Source: Bemisia tabaci
Lineage: Eukaryota; Arthropoda; Insecta; Hemiptera; Aleyrodidae
NCBI RefSeq assembly: GCF_918797505.1
Contig: NC_092794.1
Coordinates: 67,121,345 to 67,185,344 of the forward strand
Reading direction: 5' to 3'
DNA: 64,000 nucleotides
Position 1 is the first letter of the stretch; every line of letters starts with the position of its first letter. A program made the position numbers and the translations under genes. Positions 36,941 through 47,773 of the stretch are shown piece by piece. The notes beneath the pieces were generated by a model that saw nothing but the letters and a program-made list of their open reading frames with translations, did no database searches and was not told where the DNA came from.

Positions 36941-37275
36941 AGCCTTCATACACGCTGGCCTTGTCGATTTTATTTGACAATTTTGCAGTCTTGAATGCAA
37001 AGCTGAAGTGCGCTCCAGCTAGAATTGTATTTAGCAAATGGGTGGTTTTTATACGAGGATTAAAAATAAGCAAGTGGTACGGAATATAACAAAAGAATAT
37101 GAAGTATGCAATTTGATAATCCGGGTATCGGAACTTGGCTGTTTTGAAAACGCCTTCAAATGCGGCGTGATACCTCACGCATTCCGGAGAGTTCAAATAG
37201 TTGTATCATTGCGCCTTAGAAATGCAACGGAAGATTACAATTGAAATAGCTTTCATGCACGCTGGCCTTTTCGAT
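36941..37275. repeat. About 300-bp repeat unit with start of a second unit
   Basis: The unit begins TAGCCTTCATACACGCTGGCC and contains GAACTTGGCTGTTTTGAAAA and TGATACCTCACGCATTCCGG. Its start repeats at about 37246 (TAGCTTTCATGCACGCTGGCC). Near-identical units recur at 54.3-55.0 kb. Confidence 0.8.
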
Positions 37276-37505
37276 TTCCATAAACATTTTTGCAGTCGTG
37301 AATGCGTTCCATGAGTACGTCCATTCTCAAAAATGTCTACAATTTTTTTTCTGTGTTAAATTCTGGAAGAACTTTAAGACATAACATTGATTTTTTCTCC
37401 TACATAAAAATATAAAATAAGAGCGGAGATTTTCAAAAACGGCAAACGAGATGCGTGGTTTGTGAGTTTCACTGTCGTTATGTCCCATTAGCTTTCTTAT
37501 GCATA

Positions 37506-37756
37506 TACTACCTTGTTAAGGAAGAACGCCGTAAGAACCTTCTGGCGTTGCCAAATTTCCATTTATAAAACTTGAATTTCCTGATAAACTTATGAATATT
37601 TTTCTTCCAATTTTTCAGATAATGTCGTTTGCTATTTCACTTCCCGAAAATATCAAGACAAAATATTCATAACTTCCCTCAAAAATAAACATTTTATTGA
37701 AGAAAATTTGGCAACTCTCGAATGTTTATAAGGCGTTTTTCCTTGGCGCGGCAGTA
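37506..37756. mobile_element. TACTGCCGTGC-type MITE
   Basis: TACTACCTTGTTAAGGAAG at the left and CCTTGGCGCGGCAGTA at the right, 251 bp; a diverged member of the family. Confidence 0.75.
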
Positions 37757-38064
37757 TAGGCTTATAGGCGCTTCAATAAATGCACTAGAATTATTGAAAA
37801 ATGTAGTTAAATTGAGGAATGTAAGAATTTAACAATCACGTATGTTCGTTTAATGTTCGCTGAAAATACTCTCACACAGAAAAGACCAAGGAACAAAAAG
37901 ATTAGCTTTAGGGATGTGTAGGTAACGTTGATGGTAATCTCATTATGTTAATTGGCCAATCAACCTCTGAAGACCCTGAAGTGCGTTCTAAACGGATAGA
38001 CTTCATCACCTTTACATTGACCGCTTAAAGCATTCTTTTCCCCATTGTAAAGAAGCTTCAAAAA

Positions 38065-38228
38065 CAGCTGCGTGGCGTGCTTGGCAATATATCGATTGAT
38101 CTGGCATTTAAACCTATGAAAAAGGATCGATAGACAGGGTGTTCGCAACGAACACCTCAATAATCGATTCTTTACTGTAGCTTCAAATGGAGAAATATCG
38201 CTAATCGATCATACACGCCTCGCTACTG
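38065..38228. mobile_element. Palindromic hAT-like MITE, copy B
   Basis: 164 bp, CAGCTGCGTGGCGTGC to ACACGCCTCGCTACTG, with the GTGTTCGCAACGAACAC centre. Flanks TTCAAAAA and TTTAAAAA, one mismatch. Confidence 0.88.
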
Positions 38229-38650
38229 TTTAAAAAGGCTCAGTTGGAAAAGTTACTATTTATTACTATTTTGGAGGGATAACTAACCGGCACCTTCTAC
38301 TGAAATTGTCTGTAAATTAACATCATTCACTCTGAAAAATCATATAGAATTGCTCGCACGAAAGTATTTTAATTAGCCTTTTTGAAAGAAAATAAAACAT
38401 TAACTGCGCGATTTTAAAACGTTGCAATTAAGAAGCGGATTTTTTGCGTTTAAGCATCGATAAGTTCATTAATTTTCCTACATTGCGAAAAAAAAAAAAC
38501 TTCTTTTACAGGAATAGAATACTTTGGTCATATTCAACACTGAAATTCTCGGCTCAGGTAACCAAGATTTTCGGGCATAAGAACCAAATTGCAGTTAGCT
38601 GAACCAAAGTTCGGGTTCGGGACCGAAAAAGTTAGATGTTCTATATGATT

Positions 38651-38652
<2 letters not shown>

Positions 38653-38701
<49 letters not shown>
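38653..38701. repeat. Poly(T) tract
   Basis: 49 T in a row, followed by ATCCGAGCAAGTAGATGG. No retroelement body is recognised beside it. Confidence 0.9.
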
Positions 38702-38703
<2 letters not shown>

Positions 38704-38837
38704 CCGAGCAAGTAGATGGATGCCTCCACGGATGAGCTGGAAATGACGGTTCTTAATTGAAAAATGAAGTCCAATCAGATTTGCTAATTTCAAGCCTTCG
38801 GAGATATCTCAAAGGCCACCGTGAATTAAGTCATCAG

Positions 38838-38840
<3 letters not shown>

Positions 38841-38880
<40 letters not shown>
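38841..38880. repeat. Poly(T) tract
   Basis: 40 T in a row, 139 bp after the previous poly(T). The segment between and around them may belong to one element family. Confidence 0.9.
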
Positions 38881-38881
<1 letters not shown>

Positions 38882-39315
38882 ATCGGTGACTTGTCCTGTT
38901 TAATTGAAAAATGAATGACAACAGCGTTACAGGCTAAACTTTCCTCTGGAATATGTACGCATCTTTGGGAGATTCTGTGTCATAAAAAAGTCGAGTCATA
39001 TTGAAAAGGCTGTTGCCATCTTTTTTGCTTCGAATGGCCCCCAAAATCCTTACATCACGGCCTAAAACTGGTGGAGTCAATCAAAGAGGGGTGCATTCTC
39101 TCCGGAGTGAGGGAAAATAGACGGCGATATTGTCTCATCAATAAAAGGGTTCTGTAGCGCCAGGCTGGCGCCACTGCGCGGAGAACAAACAAAATTGCTT
39201 CTCTTCTAGGTGGAAAAAGCTGATACAATCTGAACAAGATCGGTAAGTACCATTTTTCGTTGCGAGAACAGTCTGTAATCCGGAAATTCAGAATAATGTA
39301 AGTGCTACATGATAT

Positions 39316-39455
39316 CGATTACATTTTGCAATCAAAAGCTACCAGTTCGGGCTCATCCACAAAAACCCCTAAATGCACAGGAAATCAAATGGCATCCATG
39401 CCGTTTCTAAAATGAGCAAACAATAGTAGTTCCTGATTACAGAATTGTGTCTGTG
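39316..39455. mobile_element. Possible GGACTACATTTTGCAA-type short MITE
   Basis: GATTACATTTTGCAATCAAA at the left and AATAGTAGTTCCTGATTACAG near the right. The ends are decayed. Confidence 0.45.
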
Positions 39456-39542
39456 CGAGAATTTGGCAGACTGATTGCTGATTTTTTAATTGACGGTTAT
39501 CTCAATGAGAGTCATTTTTAGTGCACGCGCATGTAATGCATC

Positions 39543-41542
39543 CAGTGGCGTGTTGTTCTGTCATTTAAACCTATGATAAAGAATCGATTATTAAGGGGTT
39601 TGCTGCGGACACCCTGATTATCGATCCTTTTTCATAGGTTTAAATGGCATAGCAATCGATATATCGCAAAGCACGCCACACTAGGGTGCGTCAAAAAAAA
39701 TGAAAGTCTGAAATGTTCCGCTCCCCAGGCGGCAATCGATGACGTTTGGTAAAAAAACTTGTTTGCCAGAATTTGGGCCAATATCAACCATTTTAAATGG
39801 TGCCAAAGGTCAATTTTGTGATGAAATTATGATATTTTGGTTTAGACCTTGATTTCGCACAAAAAGCTCGATTTTACGCTGAAATCGTGCGTTTACGAGA
39901 AAAATGCCAAAGAACTCGACTTGTAGAGGATGAAATTTTACACTAGGAAGACGTCTTGTAACCGATAAAAATCAAATTGAACTAGAAAAACTCAACTCGG
40001 TATTTATTTTTTTGGTCCTCAGAATTTCCGAGGTCTTAGAAAGTAGAGGTGTAAAAGACTCATTTTTCACGAAAATAAGTCGAAAGAGGGTGTAAATGAA
40101 CTGTAGGTAAGTGTTGAGGATGCAAATGTCATCAGAACTTCCTCAGTTTCAAAAAACGTTCCAACTATTTTGCACAATCCTCCAAAAAGTGCACGGCTCG
40201 AGAAGCAGGATCGTGCTATAATAGTAAGGGGAAAGAGCGGTTTGACCGGGAAAAATTGCGTAACAAACTTTCCCAATGTAATCGTCATCAGTAGGTCCCC
40301 CTGAACAACTTCCTAAAAGTTAAAAATGGCCCGACCCCGGAATACCCCTCAAAAAAGTTAAAATTGAAAATGGCGGCCGTAATAAGAGGGTCCGGGAAAT
40401 CGGTATTTTAAAATGCTCATTCTGTCTCATCATGTGAGGTATCATTTCCTATGTAATTTTGGTCGCAGATTTCATAAATGAATTCCGCACGGCCCCTTCT
40501 AAGCTTACATTTCTCTCGGTAGTCGTATGTTTCCTTTATTTTTCTTTATTAAATACATTTATAACATCAAATTTAAGTTTCTCGGCCATAAATACATGAA
40601 AATAAAGACAATTCACTTTCCTTGTTCCTTCGGTGAATATTTAAAAAAAAATGCAACCTCCTGCCTTTCACATTTGGCCGCCACCTTTGATTTAGAGCGC
40701 CCCCTTTGGCCGGAGGGCCTTGTGGAATTCATTTATGAAATCTGCGACCAAAATTACATAGGAAATGATACCTCACATGATGAGACAGAATGAGCATTTT
40801 AAAATACCGATTTCCCGGACCCTCTTATTACGGCCGCCATTTTCAATTTTAACTTTTTTGAGGGGTATTCCGGGGTCGGGCCATTTTTAACTTTTAGGAA
40901 GTTGTTCAGGGGGACCTACTGATGACGATTACATTGGGAAAGTTTGTTACGCAATTTTTCCCGGTCAAACCGCTCTTTCCCCTTACTATTATAGCACGAT
41001 CCTGCTTCTCGAGCCGTGCACTTTTTGGAGGATTGTGCAAAATAGTTGGAACGTTTTTTGAAACTGAGGAAGTTCTGATGACATTTGCATCCTCAACACT
41101 TACCTACAGTTCATTTACACCCTTTTTCGACTTATTTTCGTGAAAAATGAGTCTTTTACACCTCTACTTTCTAAGACCTCGGAAATTCTGAGGACCAAAA
41201 AAATAAATACCGAGTTGAGTTTTTCTAGTTCAATTTGATTTTTATCGGTTACAAGACGTCTTCCTAGTGTAAAATTTCATCCTCTACAAGTCGAGTTCTT
41301 TGGCATTTTTCTCGTAAACGCACGATTTCAGCGTAAAATCGAGTTTTTTGTGCGAAATCGAGGTCTAAACCAAAATATCATAATGTCATTACAAAATTGA
41401 CCTTTGGCACCATTTAAAATGGTTGATATTGGCCCAAATTTTGGCAAACATGTTTTTTTACCAAACGTCATCGATTGCCGCCTGGGGAGCGGAACATTTC
41501 AGACTTTCATTTTTTTTGACGCACCCTAACGCCACACCACTG
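39543..41542. mobile_element. Palindromic hAT-like MITE, copy C, split by a foldback element
   Basis: The left part 39543-39681 starts CAGTGGCGTG; the right terminus ACCACTG lies at 41536-41542, after the insertion at 39682-41528 and its 9-bp duplication. The outer flanks AATGCATC and AATTCGTC agree at 6 of 8 positions, consistent with an old insertion. Confidence 0.8.
39682..41528. mobile_element. Complete foldback element, 0.8-kb arms, 9-bp duplication
   Basis: It starts TAGGGTGCGTCAAAAAAA and ends TTTTTTTGACGCACCCTA; the arms 39682-40485 and 40726-41528 are near-perfect inverse copies around a 240-bp loop. The flanking 9-bp direct repeat ACGCCACAC is perfect. Long inverted arms plus a 9-bp duplication are typical of Mutator-like foldback elements; the assignment is inference since no transposase is present. 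The identical 73-codon frames in the two arms are repeat artefacts. Confidence 0.92.
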
Positions 41543-41780
41543 AATTCGTCGCTCTTATGACTTAGAGACGTAGCCGCACTGCGCGATGAACCCTGCCACC
41601 CATAAATATCAATGATTTTCCGAGCTCTTCTCTGAGTGTAGTTACGGCCTTTGTCAGTCGAGTGACGAATATTTTTCTTCAAATTGGAGACAATCTTCTA
41701 GAGATCCGTAGACGAACCAACTGGTGTGTAGTTCTTAAGGTGATTCGTCAAGGTTTCTGACGTGATCGAATTGGCCAATT

Positions 41781-42159
41781 TGGCATGCGATATATCGCAT
41801 TGATCATGTCAAAAATCTCTGCAGATTTTGAATTTTTAGCCCAAAAAAAGGACGACAGTCCCTGCAAACGAAGCTAAAAAATCATTCTACGACCAAAAAA
41901 TTGGCAAAATGTGGAGAGATGGAAGCAGAATCCATTTTGGAAAAAATCCCCTCGCATTCGATACAAAAATTGATAACTGCATCGAATACGAGGTTTTTTT
42001 CCAAATAGGATTCTGCTCTCATTTCTCTAGATACAGCCGATTTTTTGGTTTTAGATTGATTTTTTAGGCTCATGCGCAGGGGCTATCATCCTTCTTTTGG
42101 CTAAAAATTCAAAATCTGCCGAGATTTTTGACATAATCGATGCGATTTATCGCATGCCA
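41781..42159. mobile_element. TGGCATGCGATATATCGC foldback MITE
   Basis: TGGCATGCGATATATCGCAT at the left and ATGCGATTTATCGCATGCCA at the right, with GTCAAAAATCTCTGCAGATT mirrored inside; 379 bp, centre near 41970. Confidence 0.82.
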
Positions 42160-42420
42160 GGCTATGGTTCGAGTGGGCTCCTTTTTACAGAGTAGCAAGG
42201 CATGGGTAACCATCTTGAGAGAGATTTGTACTGAGCAAATTATGGTTCTGCTAGTCAAAATTAATTTTTTTGATGGAGTATAAAATAAATAGAAAGCCGG
42301 TGGCTTACACTGAAAAAAGTTACGGGATACATGGACGTACCGTCCGTTCCGGACTCAGAGGCCGAGAGTTCCGGGTGCTGGAGCGGTGGCTTTGACTGCT
42401 CCGGGTGGTACAACCGGAAC

Positions 42421-42585
42421 CAGTGGCGTGACATGAATTGCGATGTATCGATTGTTATGCCATTTAAACCTATGGCAAAGAATCGATTATTTAGGTGTTC
42501 GCTGCGAACACCCTGTAAATCGATCTTTTTCCATAGGTTTGAATGGCAGATCAATCGATATATCGCAAATCACGCCACGCCACTG
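42421..42585. mobile_element. Palindromic hAT-like MITE, copy D
   Basis: 165 bp from CAGTGGCGTGACATG to CACGCCACGCCACTG. Perfect 8-bp duplication ACCGGAAC. Four ATCGAT sites placed symmetrically around GTTCGCTGCGAAC. Confidence 0.93.
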
Positions 42586-44464
42586 ACCGGAACTTCGGGT
42601 CTCCGAGCCCGGAACGGGGATGGTATGTGTCTATGTATTTCGTAAGTGTCTATGTATTTCGTAAGTATGGCCGTGAGTTTTGCTTCAGCGTATTGAAATT
42701 AAAATAGAAAGAAAGATGATGTTATAAAGTTGTTTGCAAATTTCTGCAGGTCTCTTAGTTTCTTTTCGATAAACGATGATACTTTATGCGTTGCTCCCAA
42801 TAAATGCCGGATTTTTTAAAAGAGATTGTGCCAAAAAGTAGGTTTCACTTCGAGGTTCAACTAAATGGATCGTTAAAGAACTTTAAAGCAGTTGACGTCC
42901 TGCGTCGCTCGTGGTATTGTAAAATATTCTCATTTTCATTGTAGAAGAAAAATCAACCAGCAACAAACAACACAACTTTTCGAGATCAAGGGAAACTTTA
43001 GGAGAAACGTTTGTTTTACTATCAGTATTTAAAGATAGAACTAAGGTGGAACTTTTTTTAAATCGCAATATAGATCTACATTTTAGAGATTTGTATATCA
43101 GTGAATTTGCATTTTATGAAAATGATAAGACAAATTTTCTATTCACTGCCAATGTCGTTTTAGAATTGAAAAAGGGAATTAATGTTCTCTTCAAAGCGGT
43201 AAATTTTTCGATTAACTCTTCCATGGACCCTGCCTATCTCTTGAGTCTTACAATAAGGGTGCAGTAACTTGAAAATGACAGCTTCAACTCAATTTTGATA
43301 ATCTGGTCACTTTGACATATCCTAGTCCGTCCCACCTAGTTTTGAACCAAAATTATTATATTGATGCATTTGTCGCAGCTACAAAGGTCATGGGGGTAAA
43401 TAGACGGATGCCATTCAACTAAGTAGGTAACGCTCAAACAGAAAAACTGTAAGAGCCAATATCTATCTAATATAAGTAACTTATTCTCACAAATGATGGA
43501 AGCGTTCAGTGAGAGCTCTGTTTGATTGACCTACCTCATGCTCTAGGTATAAAATAGGATAAAGCAACTAGAGTAAAAGAGGATAATAGGTTAGAATATT
43601 TTGTGCTTATATAGATACGATACTTGATTTTTGATTTTTCTTGCTTTGCAAATGAAAATTAAAAAATCATATTAGTTAAATCTCAGAGTTCTGAGAAGTT
43701 TCAGCTGTGGACGAAGCAAAATAGCAGAGGCTGCTTTTCAAGTGACAGATGAGGTCATGTTTTGAACTAATTGGAGCATCTGAAAAATAGGTTAACCGTA
43801 TGATACATGTCTAATCGATTTTCAATTTCCTTCTAAATTTTAAGGAGATATGAAGCATAACTGAATGAGTCTCGGGCAATCATTACATGAGAATATCAAG
43901 AAAAATTTACGAAAGTCCCTGGAAGCTTAATTTTGGTTAAACTAAAAACGGAAAAAGGGCTTGGAAAATGAGTCAAAGGCTTATTGCATTAAAAAAGGAG
44001 GGGATTTTTATAAAAAAAAAGTTATGAATAATTTAGAGTGAAATAACTGCATTACTAGAACTTTCGATTAGCAAATAGGTTGGAATATGAACTAAATATA
44101 GGACGGGGAATACTGCCGTAAGCTGTGACGTTATCGCAAGAAGGGAGGACCCGTTGAGGGTTGTGCAGTAACATTTTAAGGCACGAAAAGTTCGGAACGT
44201 TCTTTTTTAAGAAGGCAGAACTTTAAGTTAACTCACCTCTTCTCGCGGTCGATCAATCTTCGGTGAAACGTTAACTCCTCACATTTCGGGAAACACACTC
44301 ACACATTTTCCGCGGAAAAAAGAGGAAAGCAGAAAAAGCAGGAATCAACACTCTACACTGGAACGGCAGCGAGATTTAATTTTTTTCTAAAAAAAATTAC
44401 GAAACGGAAAAAAATATAAAAGCGAACACTGCGGAGGGCGTATGGCGGCGTAAAAAATCCAGGC

Positions 44465-44765
44465 GAGAAAAACTGAGGAAATTGGAACAGAAAATTTCGG
44501 TTCTGAAAAAAGGAAAGTCGCACTTTTCCGCCCTAATCTCTAGACACAGTCCCAGGCCTCGAAACCACTTCCTTTCTGGCGGAAGTCAGCGCTGGAGTCG
44601 CGCAGTGGGCGATCCGCGAACCCGCCGATCGATAATTCCTTATGACCGCATCACTTCGGCCGCGGTTCGTCTTTCGGCCGCCGGGGGCGCCACCGTATGG
44701 GGTTCTCGCCCCCCATGCCCCCTCCGCGTCAGCTGATCCTCGCACAGACAAACACTGACGTAATA
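44465..44765. other. GC-rich island about 2.8 kb upstream of the CRYM-like gene
   Basis: The stretch is distinctly CpG-rich in an AT-rich setting (GGCCGCGGTTCG and similar, about 44640-44720) and is not part of any repeat I can find in the window. Short frames on both strands do not resemble known proteins. A promoter or non-coding first exon is possible. Confidence 0.25.
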
Positions 44766-45469
44766 GCCACACGGTACGGAGCTACCTAGCTACGGTTACT
44801 GACTGAAACTTTCACTCTTATCAAAAGCTGTGCGCGCACCTCACCTCATCGCATGTGACGGACCGTGTTTACGCTCTGGAGTGTTTTGAATACGCCCGGC
44901 TCTTTAACGTCTTTCCAGTGTTTGTTCTCCCCTTACAACATTTTGCGGCTCAACTTCCCCGGGAATTACTTTAATTCGTAGGTAATCAAACGCCTTCATA
45001 ATGTCAATTATTATGCTTTCGTGTCTAAACAAAATTTAGGATGTGTTCATCGCAAATACTTCATGAATGGCGCATGCTGAAATGTTTTAGGTGTGTTTTG
45101 CTTGAACGTAATACGAGTGTTCAACCTGCAGAAACGTGATGAATCGTGTAAATTTAGCAGGAGCGCAAAGTTTGATGAAATTGGTGCCATTGCCACTGCG
45201 TGATCGAACAATCAAGCCGAATTGGACAGAAAAGTACGAAGTCGAAATTTGGAAGGAAAATGAGTCATACGAGCACTGTTGAATTCTGCTGATTAAAAAT
45301 TTTCTCTTGTTAAAAATTCCAAGTTGAGAACAACTATTTGGAACGAGAAAATAGTCGTTGAACTTTGTCCCTAACATCGATATACGTGGAGTAATTGAAC
45401 TTCAAACCCTTTTTCTTGGTTCAAACTTTCTGCGACTTGGTGTGTCTCAGTTAAACTTGGTTCAATTGA

Positions 45470-45606
45470 ACCACATTTTCCAATAAAGACCAACTCTTTT
45501 CGGCTCGATTAAGAAACGAGGTATGCGACACTATTTTCCCTACGGAGATAGGAGCTTTTGAGGGTGAGCCAGAAATAGTAGTTTCTCCGATTGCAAAATT
45601 TAGTCC
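45470..45606. mobile_element. GGACTACATTTTGCAA-type short MITE
   Basis: CACATTTTCCAATAAAGACC at the left and GATTGCAAAATTTAGTCC at the right, with the family's GAGCCAGAAATAGTAGTT block. Confidence 0.6.
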
Positions 45607-46306
45607 AATAGAAGATTACTGCCGCAGATGTAAGTACAAATCAAAATTTAAAGCCTCGTTTCTTAATCCGGAAAAAGTGTATGCGCCAATGACCCTCATT
45701 TTTTTGCTATTCTTGCTTTTAGCCGGAGAAATTGATAATGCCTGTCTTACCTCGACAATTATTTTCAATTCATTTGTGTCTTAAATTGAAACATATGGAA
45801 TCAAAACCACATGAAGCTTCTTTTGAGCGCCGTTGAGATAATGGCGTTACTGGGCAGCAGTTAATCTTAAGTCACATCTTTGAAAAAAAAATATAAAATC
45901 ATGTAAGAGTAACCCGTGACGCAAAACACCTGAGGCGCGAAAGACTTTGGAGGATTGAGCACGAAGCCGTCAAGAAGTATACCCCCTAGTCTATAACAAT
46001 TTTTAGAAAATGAAATATTGTATTTCCTTCGGAATATGCACCAAAAGTAGAAAATAGTGAAAGATTAGACAAGGCAATCTGGATCGCCATCAGCAAAAAG
46101 GAACTAACGCAATTACAGTATTTTCAAAATTGTGCAACTTCTTTTTTTTTAAAAAAAATACTCAATATATGTACAGTTTTAAAATTTACACAATCATTTT
46201 CCTTTAAAATTAACAAATTCTGAGTGGGAAGTAAAACCACTGCCCTAATCAGGGAGATTTCTTGGATAATTATGAAGGATAAACATTTTTTCAATACGAT
46301 TGTAAT

Positions 46307-46854
46307 GGACCAGTGGACAAGGTACGAATTTCAGCATTCTGATACATGTATCTTAACCAGAATTTCACGCAGAACACGATTCGCGCAACGGAAATTACTG
46401 AAATCAACTCCTAACGGAGATATTAACATTTTTATTTCACATTGGTTACGAGGAATTTGAACTGCCCGCTCACAAGAAACTCAAAGTTCTACGTGAGTCA
46501 AATCGCGCACTACAACGATTTCAGCAAGCTTCTCAATCGAGCAATGTTCATTTCCCACCATGTGTTTTTCATTTTATAAGTGATATGCTATAGCCGAGCC
46601 AAAGTGTCAAGATAGAGGTTGCCAGATTTGTTTATCGCAGAGACGTTCATGATAACATTTAGCGCGCGATGTGAATCACGTAGAGCATTGAGTTTTCGTG
46701 AGCGGGTGGTTTCCATTCACGCACCAAGAATCATTAAATATCTTTGTAAGGAGTTGATTTCGGTAATTTTCGTTAAGCGCATCGTGTTTTACGTGAAATT
46801 TTGATAAAGAAACATGTATCAGAATGCTGAAATTCGTACCTCGTCTAGTGGTCC
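46307..46854. mobile_element. GGACCACTAGACAAGG-type MITE, 548 bp, upstream of the CRYM-like gene
   Basis: GGACCAGTGGACAAGGTACG at the left and CGTACCTCGTCTAGTGGTCC at the right; opposite in orientation of its internal blocks to the 23301 copy. Confidence 0.88.
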
Positions 46855-47277
46855 TTCGCTAAACGTGATCAATTTAGTTCGTCCTTCAATTGTAGTCAAA
46901 TGACGAGCTGGAAATTAAATTGATGGACACTTGTAGTGATAATTGCTGAAGATCGTAAAATTTGCCCCCACACTCATAAACTGTGTCGCTAAAATTGTTT
47001 CCCGAAATTACGTCTCTGAAGTGTTAGAATGAAAAGCACACGACTCCAAATGGTTTATATTTTCGTCAAAAAAGATATGAGACCAAAGGTGGATAAATTC
47101 GTTTTAATAGCTGAGGAATTGCTGTTGGCACACTTAATACTCATTGCTGCTCAGTTTCCTATTAAGAAATAAAACGGACGAGAAAATTCAGCGGTGCGTC
47201 CGATGTAGCTTGACTGTCTCAGGTTAGGTAAATCCGTCCATTATACAAGAGAAACTAAATGAATTTCCCGCTCTCAT

Positions 47278-47441
47278 CCGTGGCGTGGCGTGAATGATCG
47301 ATTATCGATATTTCTCCATTTGAAGCTGTAGTAAAGAATCGATTATCAAGGTGTTCGCTGCGAACACCTTGATAATCGATCCTTTTCCATAGATTTAAAT
47401 GGAAAATCAATCGATATATTGCAAAGTACGCCACGCCACTG
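47278..47441. mobile_element. Palindromic hAT-like MITE, copy E, just upstream of CRYM-like exon 1
   Basis: 164 bp from CCGTGGCGTGGCGTG to ACGCCACGCCACTG; perfect 8-bp duplication GCTCTCAT. Centre GTGTTCGCTGCGAACAC. It ends 108 bp before the start codon. Confidence 0.93.
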
Positions 47442-47549
47442 GCTCTCATTTTTAAGCACGATGATAGCAAAAAATATCGTGAACCAAAGGTCTTATCTAT
47501 TGTTACAGATTTTATATGTGAGACTCCGCTAGGAGAGGCCAGAGGAGCT
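47442..47549 (+). promoter_or_regulatory. Immediate 5' flank of CRYM-like exon 1
   Basis: Only 108 bp separate the end of the palindromic MITE (47441) from the start codon. The stretch holds a possible acceptor (TCTTATCTATTGTTACAG, ending 47508) and no clear TATA box. Either transcription begins in or near the MITE, or this is the end of a 5' UTR intron. Confidence 0.3.
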
Positions 47550-47773
47550 ATGGCGGATACCAGTAAAGTGACAAGTAACTTATCGAACACTACTGGAGGC
47601 AGCAGAGATACCCCATCTCCACCACCATTTCTGACCAATGAGGAGGTGAAACGACATTTGCACTGGAACACTTTGGTCCCGGCTACGGAGACACTCTTCG
47701 CAAATGTATCTCGTCACAACGAATTAGTAATCCAGCCACCACGGCTCATCATGCCGATTTCACAGCAGAATGC
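47550..47773 (+). CDS. CRYM: CRYM-like exon 1 (residues 1-75, phase 2 end)
   Basis: This exon encodes the start Met, a low-complexity Ser/Thr/Pro leader of about 26 residues, then the family N-terminal domain (FLTNEEVKRHLHWNTLVPAT onward to LIMPISQQNA). The donor is GTTAGT at 47774. The reading frame stays open past the donor into a MITE, but homology stops at the donor, and the split Ala codon (GC|C) is completed by exon 2. A possible upstream splice acceptor (TGTTACAG, ending 47508) would allow a non-coding first exon farther upstream. Confidence 0.88.

Larger units (their letters stand above)
42586..46306. other. Mostly unique sequence; no gene recognised
   Basis: Besides the 45470 short MITE and the GC-rich island I see no paired repeats. 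The 73-codon frame at 43046-43267 has no recognisable motif. This is the natural place to look for distal promoter or 5' UTR exons of the CRYM-like gene. Confidence 0.35.

Noticed and set aside
40067..41143. Identical 73-residue frames on opposite strands (40067-40288 and 40922-41143)
   Set aside because: They are mirror copies in the arms of the 39682 foldback element; similarity reflects the inverted repeat.
43046..43267. 73-residue frame in unique sequence
   Set aside because: It looks less repetitive than others but shows no motif, splice context or relative I recognise; insufficient to call a gene.
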